Source of the DNA: Lasioglossum baleicum | Taxonomy: Eukaryota > Arthropoda > Insecta > Hymenoptera > Halictidae | Assembly (NCBI RefSeq): GCF_051020765.1 | Contig: NC_134944.1 | Span: 1,364,001-1,428,000, forward strand | Direction: 5' to 3' | DNA length: 64,000 nt | Shown: piece after piece, positions 45,800 to 57,008 of the stretch | Position numbering within the stretch: position 1 is the stretch's first letter | Layout: each line of letters begins with the position of its first letter | The notes under the pieces: model-generated | Seen by the model: the letters and a program-made list of their open reading frames with translations, nothing else | Databases searched by the model: none | What the model was told of the DNA's origin: nothing | Made by a program: the position numbers and the translations under genes

Positions 45800-46690
45800 A
45801 TCAATGCAATTTTCATTATTCGGCAGCATGCAGCTGTCACAGATTTAACAAAGTCCCATTTAAAACTTTAATTTAAAATTGAAAAGTTTTCCTCGATCTA
45901 ATACTTGAAATTTCCCTTCAATTTAAAGTTGAAATTTCCTTCGATTAAAACTTGAAATTTCCCTCAATTTAACCATGTAATTTTTCTTCAATTTAAACTT
46001 GTAATTTCCCTCAATTTAATCTTCAAATTTCCTTCAATTTAAACTTTAAATTTTCTAAATTTAAACTTAAAATTTCTTCAATATAAACTTGAAATTTCCT
46101 TCAATTTAAACTTGAAATTTCCTTAATGTAAACTTGAAATTTTCTTCAATTTAAAGTTGAAAAATTTCCCTAAATTTAAACTTGAAATTTCCATCAATTT
46201 AAAGTTGATATTTACCTAAATTTAAACTTGAAATTTAACTGAAAAATTATTTTAATCTTCAAATGTCCCTGAATATACATATACTTGCAATTAATCTCAA
46301 TTTAAACTTGAAAACCACAACTTAAACTTGAAATTTCTTCAATATAAACTTGAAATTTCTTCAATTTAAACTTGAAATTTGCCTCAATTCAAAACATGAA
46401 ATTTCCCTCAATTTAAACTTGGAGTTTCTCTCAATTTAAACCTGGAATTTCCCTAAATTTAAACTTGGAATTTCCCTCGATTTAAACTTGAAATGCCCCT
46501 AAATTTCAACTTGTAATTTCCCTCGATTTAAATCTTAAATTAATTTTCTATAAAAATCACCTTGAGTCAATTTTTTTATAATAAATACCCTTAATTTACA
46601 AAAATTAATTTGAAATTGAAATTTCTCCGATTGTAATTTGAAATTTCAAGTCTCGACTTTAACAATGCGGAACTAGAATGTCCCGAAAAG
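45800..46690. mobile_element. Family C element with long 23-bp array, ends eroded
   Basis: A piece of left arm (TTATTCGGCAGCATGCAGCT) precedes about 30 units of AACTTGAAATTTCCTTCAAT type (45,870-46,530), then the spacer TTAATTTTCTATAAAAATCA and a piece of right arm (GACTTTAACAATGCGGAACT). Confidence 0.75.
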
Positions 46691-47410
46691 ACTTTCACCA
46701 TTAAATTGCACCTATTCATTTTCGTCATAAACGTTTTCCGCATCAAATCCGCTGTCTACCGACCGCTCTCCCCGCAAAATATTTTCCTTTGATTTTTGCG
46801 GACGTTCAGGAAGGAAATGATCTTTTGAGCCGATGAAAAAAAGCTAAAAAAAGTTTGCATTTTGTTCCAGTAAAGCTGAACGGTGACTAAAACATTTTGA
46901 GCTTTTCCTTTTCGATTTTTCCGAGTCAACTATTTTTCTCTCTTTCCTTTTTTGCATTTTGTAATCTCCTCTGTTCTTTTCTCGTCCTTCTAAAAAAAAC
47001 ACATTTCCCCACTTTCCTCCTCTTTTATCCAATTCAAACCACGACGTGACTGACAATAATCCAAAAAAAAAAAAATAATGAACAAGAATTTTTTGCCGAG
47101 GGCGCAATAAATAAGAAATCTGTCCGTGGTGTGACATTTTTTCTTCTGTGATTGGGGCGGCATACCAGTGTCGTTTTGGGACAGAAAAAAGCGAAATAAA
47201 AAGCGGATCCATAAATAAACACAAAACGATGAGAAAAACCGTACAAATGAAACGAAAAAAAAAGTAAACGTCCATCGGTTTTTGAGTGTCGTTAAAACGA
47301 AAGAATCAGACGAAGGGTCGTCATCATTTTTTTTCCTTCTCTCTGTAAACAAAAAACTCCGGTTAATAAAAACCCGATTCCTTTATTCCAAAATCCGCAA
47401 AATCTCAGCA

Positions 47411-47437
47411 GCTCTCTCCTCTCTCTCTCTATCTCTT

Positions 47438-47494
<57 letters not shown>
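47411..47494. repeat. (CT)n microsatellite
   Basis: Over 80 bp, nearly pure CT in the second half. Confidence 0.95.
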
Positions 47495-47496
<2 letters not shown>

Positions 47497-48502
47497 GTAT
47501 CCCTATGGCCACTGAGCTTTCTAATTTAACTCTCTCTCTCTTTCTCTTTTCCGCTATTCTCTACTAGTTTCTATCTGTATATCTATGTCTATTCTGTTTC
47601 TTTCTTTCTCACGTCGAAAACCCCGACAAAATTCCATAATGATCCCCGACGCCTAAAGAAAAATCTATACTTTTTTTATAAACGCATTCTTCTCGCCTTG
47701 CATGAATCAAAATCAATTGCCTGCATTGGTTGATTTGTTCGTATATAAAAAAGGAGAACTAATTTCAGATTTTCTTATTGTTTATGTTTGTGTTCATTGC
47801 ACCATTTACTTTCTTCGGATTTCACGATGACAAAAATGTAAAGGGCTGTTTTCCAGTAAGTAGGAAAAACTCGCTACTCGTTCTTTGCGTTTTCCGACAC
47901 TTCGCATCGAGAAAACACGGGTATTATAATATAACATATTATCAATGTAATGATAAATGAATAGAAATACGAATGTTGTATACGGGCGCAACAGAGACAA
48001 AAAAAAGAACAGAAAAAAGGAAAAAGAAAAGAAAATTCAATCAAACAGATCATACGCGTATGATATAGTATACATATTGTATATTCCGATTCGATAAATA
48101 TAGGTTATGCAAAAATTAACCGTAACAACGAATCTATAATATATTCTCGTTAAATTATATTGTAAATATTATATTGTAAGGAAAACAAATCTACAGAAAA
48201 GAAAGAAAAAGATAAAGAAACAAATCATACGCGTATAATAAATATTCTCTCGTTCGTTGTCATTTATAATTAATATCATACAGAGCGCAATTTTTTCTCG
48301 TTCGATTGACTGATTGACTAATTCATCAAAATTGATCAACTATGTGTAAAAACAATTCAATTTTACGTTCATTATGGATATTTTCGAATTCGTTTGTTTG
48401 TTCTCGCCTCTGTTTGTTGTTGTTCTAATTCGAACTTGTTTTCAATTATTACTTGTCACTCGGAAACGTCACTCTTGTTTTTTTTCTTTTTTGTGTACAT
48501 AA

Positions 48503-48595
48503 TGCTCTCTCTCTCTCTTTATCTCTCTTTCTATCTCTCTCTCTCTTTCTATCTCTTTCTCTATCTTTCTCTATCTATCTCTATCTCTTTCTGAG
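48503..48595. repeat. CT/ATCT microsatellite
   Basis: CTCTCT passing into TATCTCTTTC and CTATCTATCT permutations. Confidence 0.95.
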
Positions 48596-48920
48596 AACGA
48601 TTACTTTTCTTCTTTAAGTTCACAGTCGGTATACAAAGTATTCTTTCGAAAACGAATCACTCTTTCCCAAAATTCGACCCAACAGCTTAAGCTTCCTTTC
48701 AGACGTTTAGAAGAATTGGTTTACTTAATAATTTTCTTGTTTAAATTCTTATCGGTCGCAATTTTTGCCGAGGAGAAAGCGAAGACGACGATTTCAAGAT
48801 TTCTCATTCGTTCCTGTGATGAAAATGTTAAAAAATGTATTTTGTGAATCCCAGTCGGTTCTACGGGTGTAGAAAGTTTCATCGAAATCGATCGAGGTTC
48901 GTATGAAATGGAAGGGTAAA

Positions 48921-49240
48921 CTCTTTACTTTTCGGACTCAAAATTGATACCTTTCTCCGACGGATTATGATGTATTTGGTATGTAATTCAGTCGATTTGA
49001 GCCAGGGGCGGCTGCAGATGAAGTTTCGAACCTCTGCGATCAATAGTTGAGAAGCTATGATCGATTAAAGTTGAGCATTTTTGACATGTAAGGGCCTGTC
49101 AAAAACACTGCAGATTGCTCAACTTTAATCGACCATAACTCCTCAACTATTGATTCTACAGGGTTGAAACTCCATCCGCATCCGTGCCGGGTACAAATCT
49201 ACCGGATTACATACCAAACACATCATAATTCATAACTCAT
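48921..49240. mobile_element. Family E foldback element, right end decayed
   Basis: CTTTACTTTTCGGACTCAAA on the left. The arms ATCAATAGTTGAGAAGCTAT and CATAACTCCTCAACTATTGA face each other, with the centre GGGCCTGTCAAAAACACTGC. The outer right arm is lost after about 49,225. Confidence 0.8.
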
Positions 49241-50591
49241 AAACAGCAGCCAATTCAAAATGGGAGAAATTGTAAGAATCTGATTCACCGATTTCGGTGA
49301 AACTTTCTACGTGTATCGAAAACTGACTCAGACGTACGAAATACGTCTTTTTTCTTCTTATTTTCATTACAGGCACGGTTAAACAATTTTAAAATCCGGA
49401 CCTTTACTTTTTCCTCCGCGATTGCGACCAATAAGAATTTTTTGAAACAATTATTTATGCATTAACTACCGTCTGAAAAATTCTTCTAGCTGTTGGATCG
49501 AATTTTGATTAAGTGATTCGTTTTTTTGAAATCTGTACGAATACTTTGTGCACCGACTGTATATGTGTTCTGTCTTGATTTTTACCATGCGCGTTCTCTC
49601 GAAAACGGGTTTCTATTCGGTTCTCTTTTTTATGTCTATGCTCTATATTGTTGTTTTGTTTCCTTTTTTATCGAGAAAGATAAAAACTTCGTTTGTTTCG
49701 TTGATAATTGTACACTCGCGTCACCGCGATTTTTTGTTCGTTCTCTTGTCCTGGTCTTGAGGCGTATCCGCAGGTGAAGGACCTCTTTTTGACGTCGGGA
49801 CGACAATTATGCCGATAACGTTTGCCGATAACGATTTCCAACTTTAACCCCTTGGATTACAATATGTTCGTGATATAATTTACTCTGAAAAAGACGATAG
49901 CTTTAATTTAATATTGTACTGTGCGATTTGAACTTTTTTGGGAAGCTAGAGCAATTAGTTTATATTATAGGATAAGAAGAAAAATTTTTTCCGAAATTGC
50001 AATTGATCGGAATTGTGGAAAAAATACAAAAAGCTGCATATTACAATTTTTTTCTGTGGGCCTACATTAAAAATTGAAGATATACGTTTTGTAAATCTGT
50101 GTGAATTAAACATATCCAGAAAATTTCGTGAAAATCGGTCGACGTTTCGCCCTCTAAACTGCAATAAATCTTATTATTATCTTATTTGACTATTTGAAAA
50201 TTTGAATTCGAAAAAGTAAAAATATTGACTCCGAATTTGAAATTCGAAAATTTCAATTAAAAAATGTAATAAAGTATTTGAATTTAAAACTTGAAAATTT
50301 CAATTTTAAAGTAGAAATATTGAATTACGATCTACAAGAAAAGTTCTAATCACTGAAATCGAAGAATAAATCGTAGGGCAAGGTGTTCAGGAAAAGAACA
50401 GATCTTTTTCGAAATCTTTTCGCTAGATAATTATTAACATCGACTTCTTACTAAGTAAAAATGAAACGTTATCGGCACACACAAGATTAATCAATTTTAT
50501 TAGGCTTTTCCATTCCTCGCTTCGAAAACGTGTAACGTAATATTGTCTCTCCCCATTTCGAAAGTTTTAAATCTCTGTAGGTATGTATGTT

Positions 50592-51553
50592 AGAGTGGCT
50601 CTTATTCTCGACCTTTGAATTTCTTTGATAGCATCCCCCAGAGTTGTTCAAAATAATTGATAAAAAATCTGTGCAAAGTTTGAGTGCTCCAAACAGATTA
50701 AGCATTGAAATAACTAATTGAATGTTGATAAAATCGTTTTTCTCGAATATCTTCGAAAATATTTCCCGTGTTGGAAAGTATGTTAGACAAAATTTGTAGA
50801 TCCGGACAAGCTGCGACTTTTAGGCCCTATCAGTTTTTCTCGTAGAATTAACGGTTTTCGAGAAAATCGAGAAAAATGTTGGCCACGTATCACTTGCTGG
50901 TCGGCCGAGCAAGATTAGTGACGTCGTTCACATTTTTCTCAATTTTTTCAAAAACCGTTTGTTCTACGAGAAAAAGTGATACGACATAAAAAATGCAGCC
51001 TGTCCGGATCTACAGGTTTTGTCTGACACACTTTTCGACGAAGTGAATAGTTACGAAGGTATTCGGGAAAAACGATTTTATAAGCATTAAACTCATTATT
51101 TCAATGTATAATCCTTTTGGTCCGACGTTTTTCTCAATTTTTTTTCGAAGACCGTTCGTTCTACGACAAAAAATCATACTGCGTAAAAGTCGCGGTCTGT
51201 GCAGATCTACAGGCTTCATTTAACATACTTTTCGACTAAGTAAATATTTTAGAAAATATTCGAGAAAAACGATTTTATGAGCATTCTGTTAATTATTTCA
51301 ATATTTCACTTATTTTGTTCGACGTTTTTCTCAATTTTCTCGGAAACCGTTTGTTCTTCGAGAAAAACTGATACGGCATAAAAGACGCAGCTTGTCCAGA
51401 TCTACAAGTTTTGTCTGACATACTTTTTGACGAAGTGAATAGTTCAGAAGATATTCGGAAAAAACGATTCTATCAGCATTAGATTAATTATTTGCAACTG
51501 AGACACTTTGCACAGATTAGTTTAGAATTATTTGCAACAAATAAGAGCCACCC
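50592..51553. mobile_element. Family B element with both ends
   Basis: AGAGTGGCTCTTATTCTCGA (left) and AATAAGAGCCACCCTAA (right). It contains one minus-orientation unit, the turning point CCACGTATCACTTGCTGGTC, then three plus-orientation units with TTCTCAATTTT and CGTTTGTTCTACGAGAAA cores, about 195 bp apart. 962 bp, no coding capacity. Confidence 0.85.
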
Positions 51554-52183
51554 TAATGAACATTGCCATTCTCCATACGCGTAGATACTCAAAAAAGATA
51601 ATCCGTTGGTAAGTATGAAGCTTTATAGGACCACGTATCATCATCGAAAAATCAAACACGATCTTTCCATAAAAAAGAATCGATCCAGATATCCAGAGAT
51701 CCCAACAGCACGACGGGAATCTTTCAGAAATTGACAGACGTGTCGTCGAAGACCAATGTTACATTGGAAAAAGACCCAGTTAAATGTTAAAAACCAGTAG
51801 ACAGATATCAATCCCGAGTAAAAAAAAAAGAGGTCTGGAACGTTAAAGCGGATACACACGAGACTGTACGGTCCTTCACTCTCTTCTATGTCTTTCGTTT
51901 CGTTGTCGCGATCAAAGAGAAACAAAAGAATAAACCTCCCTCGGAGGTGAATCAGCGAACGCGACGTTGGTAACCGCGCTTGTTCACTGAGTGACTTATA
52001 TCTCCTCGATAAAAAAAAAGAACGTCGGTAACGAAAAAGAAAAAGCAAAAACAATCGAAACAAAAAAAAAAGTAACGGAAAGAAACAAAAAAAGAATCAA
52101 AAAGAAACAATGAAATTCATCCGCCAACAACAAAGTCCCGAAAAAGTGTCCTGTGAGTTGACGGCCGAATGTTTTGCCACTAG

Positions 52184-52374
52184 CGTGACAGCTATCGCCT
52201 GCGAGTACGGGCCTCCGACAGAGGGATGCAAGTCTTGTCCGCAGACGTGGACGTTGAGTTAGACGTCGTAGACAGAAACAATAAACCACCTGTGTGGGAT
52301 CAGAATGTATACGGCCCCATTCACATCAAAGAAAATGTCACAGTGGGTACTGTAGTGACGTCGGTGAAAGCCAG
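52184..52374 (+). CDS. CadN: Neural cadherin alternative exon 10a
   Basis: This exon is not an ATG-started frame. It was found by homology to the copy at 56,522. It reads RDSYRLRVRASDRGMQVLSA, then VDVELDVVDRNNKPPVWDQN, then VYGPIHIKENVTVGTVVTSV and KAR. It is 191 nt, entering in phase 0 after CCACTAG| and leaving in phase 2 before GTTTGT. It completes LDRD with exon 9 and keeps the DVVDRxNxPPVW linker. The strand before the linker has lost the usual Pro-Pro-Leu. The upstream 170 nt are A-rich with no pyrimidine tract, so the acceptor is weak. It shares about half of its residues with 10b and is clearly a duplicate. Confidence 0.9.
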
Positions 52375-52439
52375 GTTTGTATGCCACGACATGACCGAGA
52401 CAAGACACGTGACATGCCGTGCCGTGCCATGCAGTGCTA

Positions 52440-52560
52440 CTCCCTCTTTGTCACTTCTCTTTCCCCCACTCTTTCACTCTCTCTCTCTTTCTCTCTCTCC
52501 TTCTCGTTCTAATTTTTCTCTTTGCTCCTCCCTTTCTTGTCCTTTTCTTAATCCAGTTTT
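52440..52560 (+). promoter_or_regulatory. CU-rich intronic tract after exon 10a
   Basis: Starting about 65 nt after the exon 10a donor, some 120 nt are almost only C and T (for example CACTCTCTCTCTCTTTCTCT). Such tracts bind polypyrimidine-tract-binding proteins in other animals and often control exon choice. A role here is inference. Exon 10b has no comparable tract after its donor. Confidence 0.4.
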
Positions 52561-52879
52561 TCGTCGTAATTCGGTTTCCTTGTATCGTCTTTTCTCTTCC
52601 CCCCCCCCCCTCCAAACTTCTTCTCTGACTCTTTTACATCAGTGCTGGGCAAAATAGTATTCGAAATAGAAAATAGTAAATGGTTTTATTTTATTTTTAA
52701 AGCATACCTCATCATGCGAATAAATTCTTCCATTTGTAAGATAAAGTTTTTGAAATACTAATCAAGAGTAGACTTTTATTCGAGATATATTGAGAATAGT
52801 GAGACTTATTTTGTAGGACTGTGGAGAAGAAGTAATAGGGCAGGTTTTGTTTGACATATTTTTCGACGTGGTAAATAGT

Positions 52880-53350
52880 TTAACTTGAAGGAAATTTCAA
52901 GTTTTGTGTTCAGGGAAATTTCAAGTTTAAATCGAGGAAAATTTCAGGTATTAAATTGAGGAAAATTTCAAGTTTCGAGTCAGGGGAATTTCAAGTTTTA
53001 AATCGAAGGAAATTTCAAGTTTAAATCGAGGAAAATTTCAAGTTTCGAGTCAGGGGAATTTCAAGTTCTAAATCCAAGGAAATTTCAAGTTTTGAGTTCA
53101 GGGAAATTTCAAGTTTACAGCAAGTATTAAATTGAGGAAAATTTCAAGTTTCGAGTCAGGGGAATTTCAAGTTTTAAATCGAAGGAAATTTCAAGTTTTG
53201 AGTTTAGGGAAGTATCAAGTTTAAATTGAGGAAAATTTCAATATTAAAGTGAGGGAAATTACAAGTTTAAATTGTGGGAAATTTCAAGTTTTTAATCGAA
53301 TGAAATTTCAAGTTCCGAGTTCATGGAAACTTCAAGTTTAAATTGAGTAA
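52880..53350. repeat. 23-bp satellite array with duplicated blocks
   Basis: About 20 units. A block of three units with TTTCGAGTCAGGGGAATTTC recurs three times (52,970, 53,040 and 53,145), a small higher-order pattern like that at 16 kb. Confidence 0.85.
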
Positions 53351-54049
53351 ATATTAACGAATAAATTATAAATTCCTAATTTATATTTCAAGTTTCCTGT
53401 CTCTCTTCCATATAATTTTTCATTTTTGCTCTTTTCTTTATTCCTTCTCGTCCTTTCCTTATCCAGTTTCTCTTCGTAATTGGGTTTCTTTGTATCGTTA
53501 ATAACCCTGTTTGCTTATATGCGTCATTTGTTCGTACATTTTGTTTGTTTCTACGCATACATGATGTATTTTCCATGGGAGCTAAAGCATGCATGGTTAT
53601 GCGCGGCGCGGTAGATCGCTGATTGGTCGGACACTCCTACCTACTACTACCTACTACTACAACTACTACCATCATTTACTATGCTATTTACCACTACTGT
53701 TCTATCCCTTACTTATGTTATATAATTGTTACCACTCGTCGGAGTCGATTTTCCAGCGAACGTTTGAGAGTATCCGATACACACGAGTTTGTATCTCCGG
53801 GATGGAAAAAGATAGCAGACTTTGAAATGAATGTAATTTCTGTTTATTAAACGTTAGAAATTCTATTTCTCTTATACAGATATTTTCGGTGTGCCTGTCT
53901 TAACATACACGAATGAAATCAAACAAAAATGCGTTTTCTATTTTGATTTAAAGAAGTAAAATTATTAACGAAATATAGAGGGACAAAATGATAGCACACA
54001 GAATTAATCGATAAAGATCAATGCTCAATAATATTTTGCAGGAGCTCCT

Positions 54050-54560
54050 TCACATCTAATCACTTCGATTATTCGGTTTGGTCAAGATTTATACGATTTT
54101 GAATACTATTTTTGGATAATATTCTCCCATTCGTCCGAAATGCACTGTTTTCAGTCGTTAATATTTTGGAATTGTCTGCCATTTTGGTGTCCAGCTCTGG
54201 CAACCTGTCCCCGACAATTTTCAATAATGTTGAAAATGTCCGCTACTTCTTTGACCAAGCTTTCTTCTTCAATTCTTATTCTCTGCATTCGCATTTTTGT
54301 AAAACACGACGTACATTCTTTCCGTTAGCGTTTACGCCAACACTTTCAGCGATTTGTCTCGCAGCTGTCCTCGTATTTGATGCTGCTCTCAATATTGCAC
54401 GTTTCTCACGGGCAGTTAACTTTTGTGGGCGCGCAGAACTCTTCTATTCCCCGCAATTCTCAGGATTTCTTAACAAGTTCATAACTTTTCGGCTTCTATT
54501 TACAACTTATGATGTTCGCGTAATTCAATATTGTTCTTCAATAGTTTCTTTCCAGGACCC
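54050..54560 (-). pseudogene. Tc1-like transposase relic, internally deleted
   Basis: Read on the minus strand from about 54,555: MGPGKKLLK, a stop, then PQKLTAREKRAILRAASNTR and TAARQIAESVGVNANGKNVR, then RVLQKC. This is the paired-type helix-turn-helix start of a Tc1 transposase. Further on ISDEWENII resembles the C-terminal end of that family. The DDE catalytic core that should lie between them is missing, and stops and frameshifts occur. Dead element. Confidence 0.7.
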
Positions 54561-54585
54561 ATACTTTAGTATGTTCTTTGGGTAA

Positions 54586-54939
54586 ACTTTACTTTACTCG
54601 ACTCAAAATTAGTACCTTTCCCCTACAAATTATGATGTATTTGGTACGTAATCCGGTAGATTTGTACCAGGGGCAGCTGCAGATGAAGTTTCCGCCCTCT
54701 AGGATCAATAGTTGAGAAGCTATGGCCGCTTAAAGTTGAGGATTTTTGGCAGGTAAGGGGGCCTGTCAAAAACACTGCAGATTGCTCAACTTTAATCGAC
54801 CATAGCTCCTCAACTATTGATCCTAGAGGATCGAAACTTGGATCTGCATCCGCGCCGGGTACAAATCTACCGGATTACATACGAAATACATCATAATTCG
54901 TAGGAGAAAGGCACAAACTTTGAGTTCGGTAAAGTAAAG
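54586..54939. mobile_element. Family E foldback element, complete
   Basis: ACTTTACTTTACTCGACTCA to GAGTTCGGTAAAGTAAAG, 354 bp, arms about 150 bp, centre GGGGGCCTGTCAAAAACACT. It is the reference copy for the interrupted one in intron 7. Confidence 0.88.
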
Positions 54940-54984
54940 AGCAGCCTGTTCTCTTCTTAAACAAGCACGAAACAAGCTAGCTCC

Positions 54985-55535
54985 CACTTTATCAATTTCG
55001 AAAACCGCTCGTTCTACGACAAAAAGTCATACTGCAGAATAGTCGCAGTTTGTCCAGATCTACAGATTTTATTTGACATACTTTTCGACTAAGCAAATCG
55101 TTTAGAAAATATTCGAGAAAAACAATTTTATGAGCATTCTGTGAATTATTTCAATATTTCATTTATTTGTTCCGAAGTTTTTCTCCATTTTCTCGGAAAC
55201 CGTTTGTTCTTCGAGAAAAAGTGATACGGCATAAAAGACGCAGCTTGTCCAGATCTACAAGTTTTGTCTAACATACTTTTCGACGAAGCGAATAGTTTAG
55301 AAGATATTCGGGAGAAACTGTTTTATGAGCATTCTATTAACTATTTCAATATTTCATTTATTTGGTCCGTCGTTTTTCTCAATTTTCTCGAAAACCGTTT
55401 GTTCTATGAGCAGAAGTCATAGGACATAAAGGACGCAGCCTGTCCAGATCCACAGTTTTCATTTAACAAATTTTCCAACGCGGTAAACAGTTCAGAAGAT
55501 ATCCGGAAAAAACGATTCTATCAGCATTACATTAA
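54985..55535 (+). repeat. Family B units, three in tandem
   Basis: Plus-orientation units of about 190 bp with CGAAAACCGTTTGTTCT and TGTCCAGATCTACA cores. Neither terminus found. Confidence 0.78.
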
Positions 55536-56370
55536 CTATTTGCAACTGAGACTGTTCTTTTCTTAAATAAGCACGAAACAAGCTTGCTCCCACTTGATCA
55601 ATTACGTTCTCCAATGAACGTTTGCAGTCTTCAGTCACTTGTAAACAACTGAGAAGCGTAAATCTGCCATTTGTGCTATCATTTTCATTCCTAAAATTCA
55701 GTTGGAGTAAATATTATCGACGATACTCGGTAAATTCTGCAAACAGGCACGTCAGAAGATGTCAACACATGAAAATGCTCATGCTCTTCAGTTCATTCTA
55801 CCAAACGAGAGACAAAACATGTATTATCTTCTTCTCCCGGAGTATTATTCATTCAGGAGCCCGATAGAAAAGAAAGGATTGTCTCAAAGTGTCCTGAAGC
55901 GAATCGGCTCCGACGATTCTAGCGGAAAACATCTTCAGATACGTACGAGATTTCGGAAAGCCCAGAGAGAGAGACGCCGGATTATCCTTAGCGCGATGAT
56001 CCGTATAGGTTAGGCGAGGATGATAGCTCGAGCTGGTGTTATTTGGGTTGTTATTTTCTCTTTCACGAGCAATATAAGCAGGTGCAGAAGCGGCGAGAGC
56101 GATCCCTAGTCGTGCTTTGCTTATCCTCTAAGACTCTTAGAGCCGTGAATCATGCAAATCAGCCTGACAGAGACCGAGAGAAAGCAGCAGCTAAGGCGGA
56201 CAGAGAGGCTCCGGGGTTTATCAATTTCATAAATCAATTGACACAAAACTGTCTCTAATAAAGAAAAGCTACAACACCAGGGTGCAAAGCAATGGCTGGC
56301 AGATTTGTAAAACGGGCGAGAAGAACGGAAACAACGGAAGTTTTACAACGAAGAATAAACAAAAATACAG

Positions 56371-56460
56371 AATGAGAGAGAGAGAGAAGAACAGTGCTTC
56401 TCCGAAGAAAATGAAAACAAACAAAAAAAAAAAAATCAAAACAAAACAACTGCCATAAGT
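56371..56460 (+). other. GA-rich then A-rich run before exon 10b
   Basis: GAGAGAGAGAGAAGAACAG at about 56,372, then an A-run at 56,422-56,436. The GA run is complementary to the CU tract after exon 10a. Whether the two pair in the pre-mRNA is untested. Confidence 0.5.
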
Positions 56461-56521
56461 CGTAACGACTGACACTAACGCCATTGTTTTTTGTTCCTGT
56501 TTGTTTGTACACGCGGTGTAG

Positions 56522-56712
56522 CGCGAGATGTACAAGCTGGAAGCAACGGCCCAAGACAAGGGTTACCCGCCCTTGACGCGAACGGTGGAGGTTCAGATTG
56601 ACGTTGTGGACCGTGCGAATAATCCGCCCGTATGGGACCACATAGTCTATGGCCCAACCTTCTGTAAAGAGAACGTGTCCATTGGGGCTAAAGTTGTGTC
56701 TGTTAAAGCCAG
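56522..56712 (+). CDS. CadN: Neural cadherin alternative exon 10b
   Basis: This exon is 191 nt, the same length and phase as 10a. It reads REMYKLEATAQDKGYPPLTR, then TVEVQIDVVDRANNPPVWDH, then IVYGPTFCKENVSIGAKVVS and VKAR. It completes LDRE with exon 9 and has the consensus A-x-D-x-G-x-P-P-L strand, so it is the more canonical version. Acceptor GGTGTAG lies about 10 nt after a T/G/C-rich tract and is better than that of 10a. Donor CAG|GTCTGT is suboptimal. A single Cys (TFCKEN) is specific to this version. Inclusion of both exons (382 nt) would shift the frame, which points to mutually exclusive use. Confidence 0.93.
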
Positions 56713-57008
56713 GTCTGTCACACTGTGTTAACGCTCCGTGCGGCTCTGCACGAACCCGCCCTGCACGCAATCTCGTGGCAGTATTGTTCTTGTGCACGTT
56801 AATTGATATTGTGTACCGGTTTCTCAGACACGTTCACACATATACACATGTACACGCACACGTTCAAGCGTTTATTATACGTACAGAGTTATATACATTG
56901 ATACACGGCGGACGTTCGAGAGGTGAACGTGTTGATCCTGGTGGTAGTAATGGGCTTTACGGGGGTAGATTCGTTTCCAGGATTGCAATGGGGTTTTTAG
57001 TAATAAAA

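Larger units (their letters stand above)
42356..52183 (+). other. CadN: CadN intron 9 (9.8 kb)
   Basis: The stretch between exon 9 and exon 10a has no further exon that I can recognise. It holds family D (42,543), family C (43,768 and 45,800), family E (48,921) and family B (50,592), three large CT-rich simple repeats (45.5, 47.4 and 48.5 kb) and TA-rich runs near 43.0-43.3 kb. The rest (for example 46,700-47,400 and 49,300-50,500) is AT-rich DNA in which I see nothing. Many frames here on either strand are low-complexity shadows. Confidence 0.8.
52375..56521 (+). other. CadN: CadN intron between exons 10a and 10b
   Basis: This 4147-nt intron begins with a strongly CU-rich tract (about 52,440-52,560). 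It then has a 23-bp satellite array (52,880-53,350), a TACTACTAC-type simple run near 53,640, a broken Tc1-like transposase on the minus strand (54,050-54,560), a family E foldback copy (54,586-54,939) and family B units (54,985-55,535). It ends with a short GA-rich run at 56,371-56,390 and an A-rich run at 56,420-56,460, just upstream of exon 10b. Confidence 0.75.

Noticed and set aside
46844..47352. Phe-rich minus-strand frames of 120-143 codons
   Set aside because: Produced by A-rich and T-rich sequence in CadN intron 9; composition is not protein-like.
56255..56797. 180-codon minus-strand frame
   Set aside because: It is antisense to exon 10b and low-complexity flanks; no recognisable domain.
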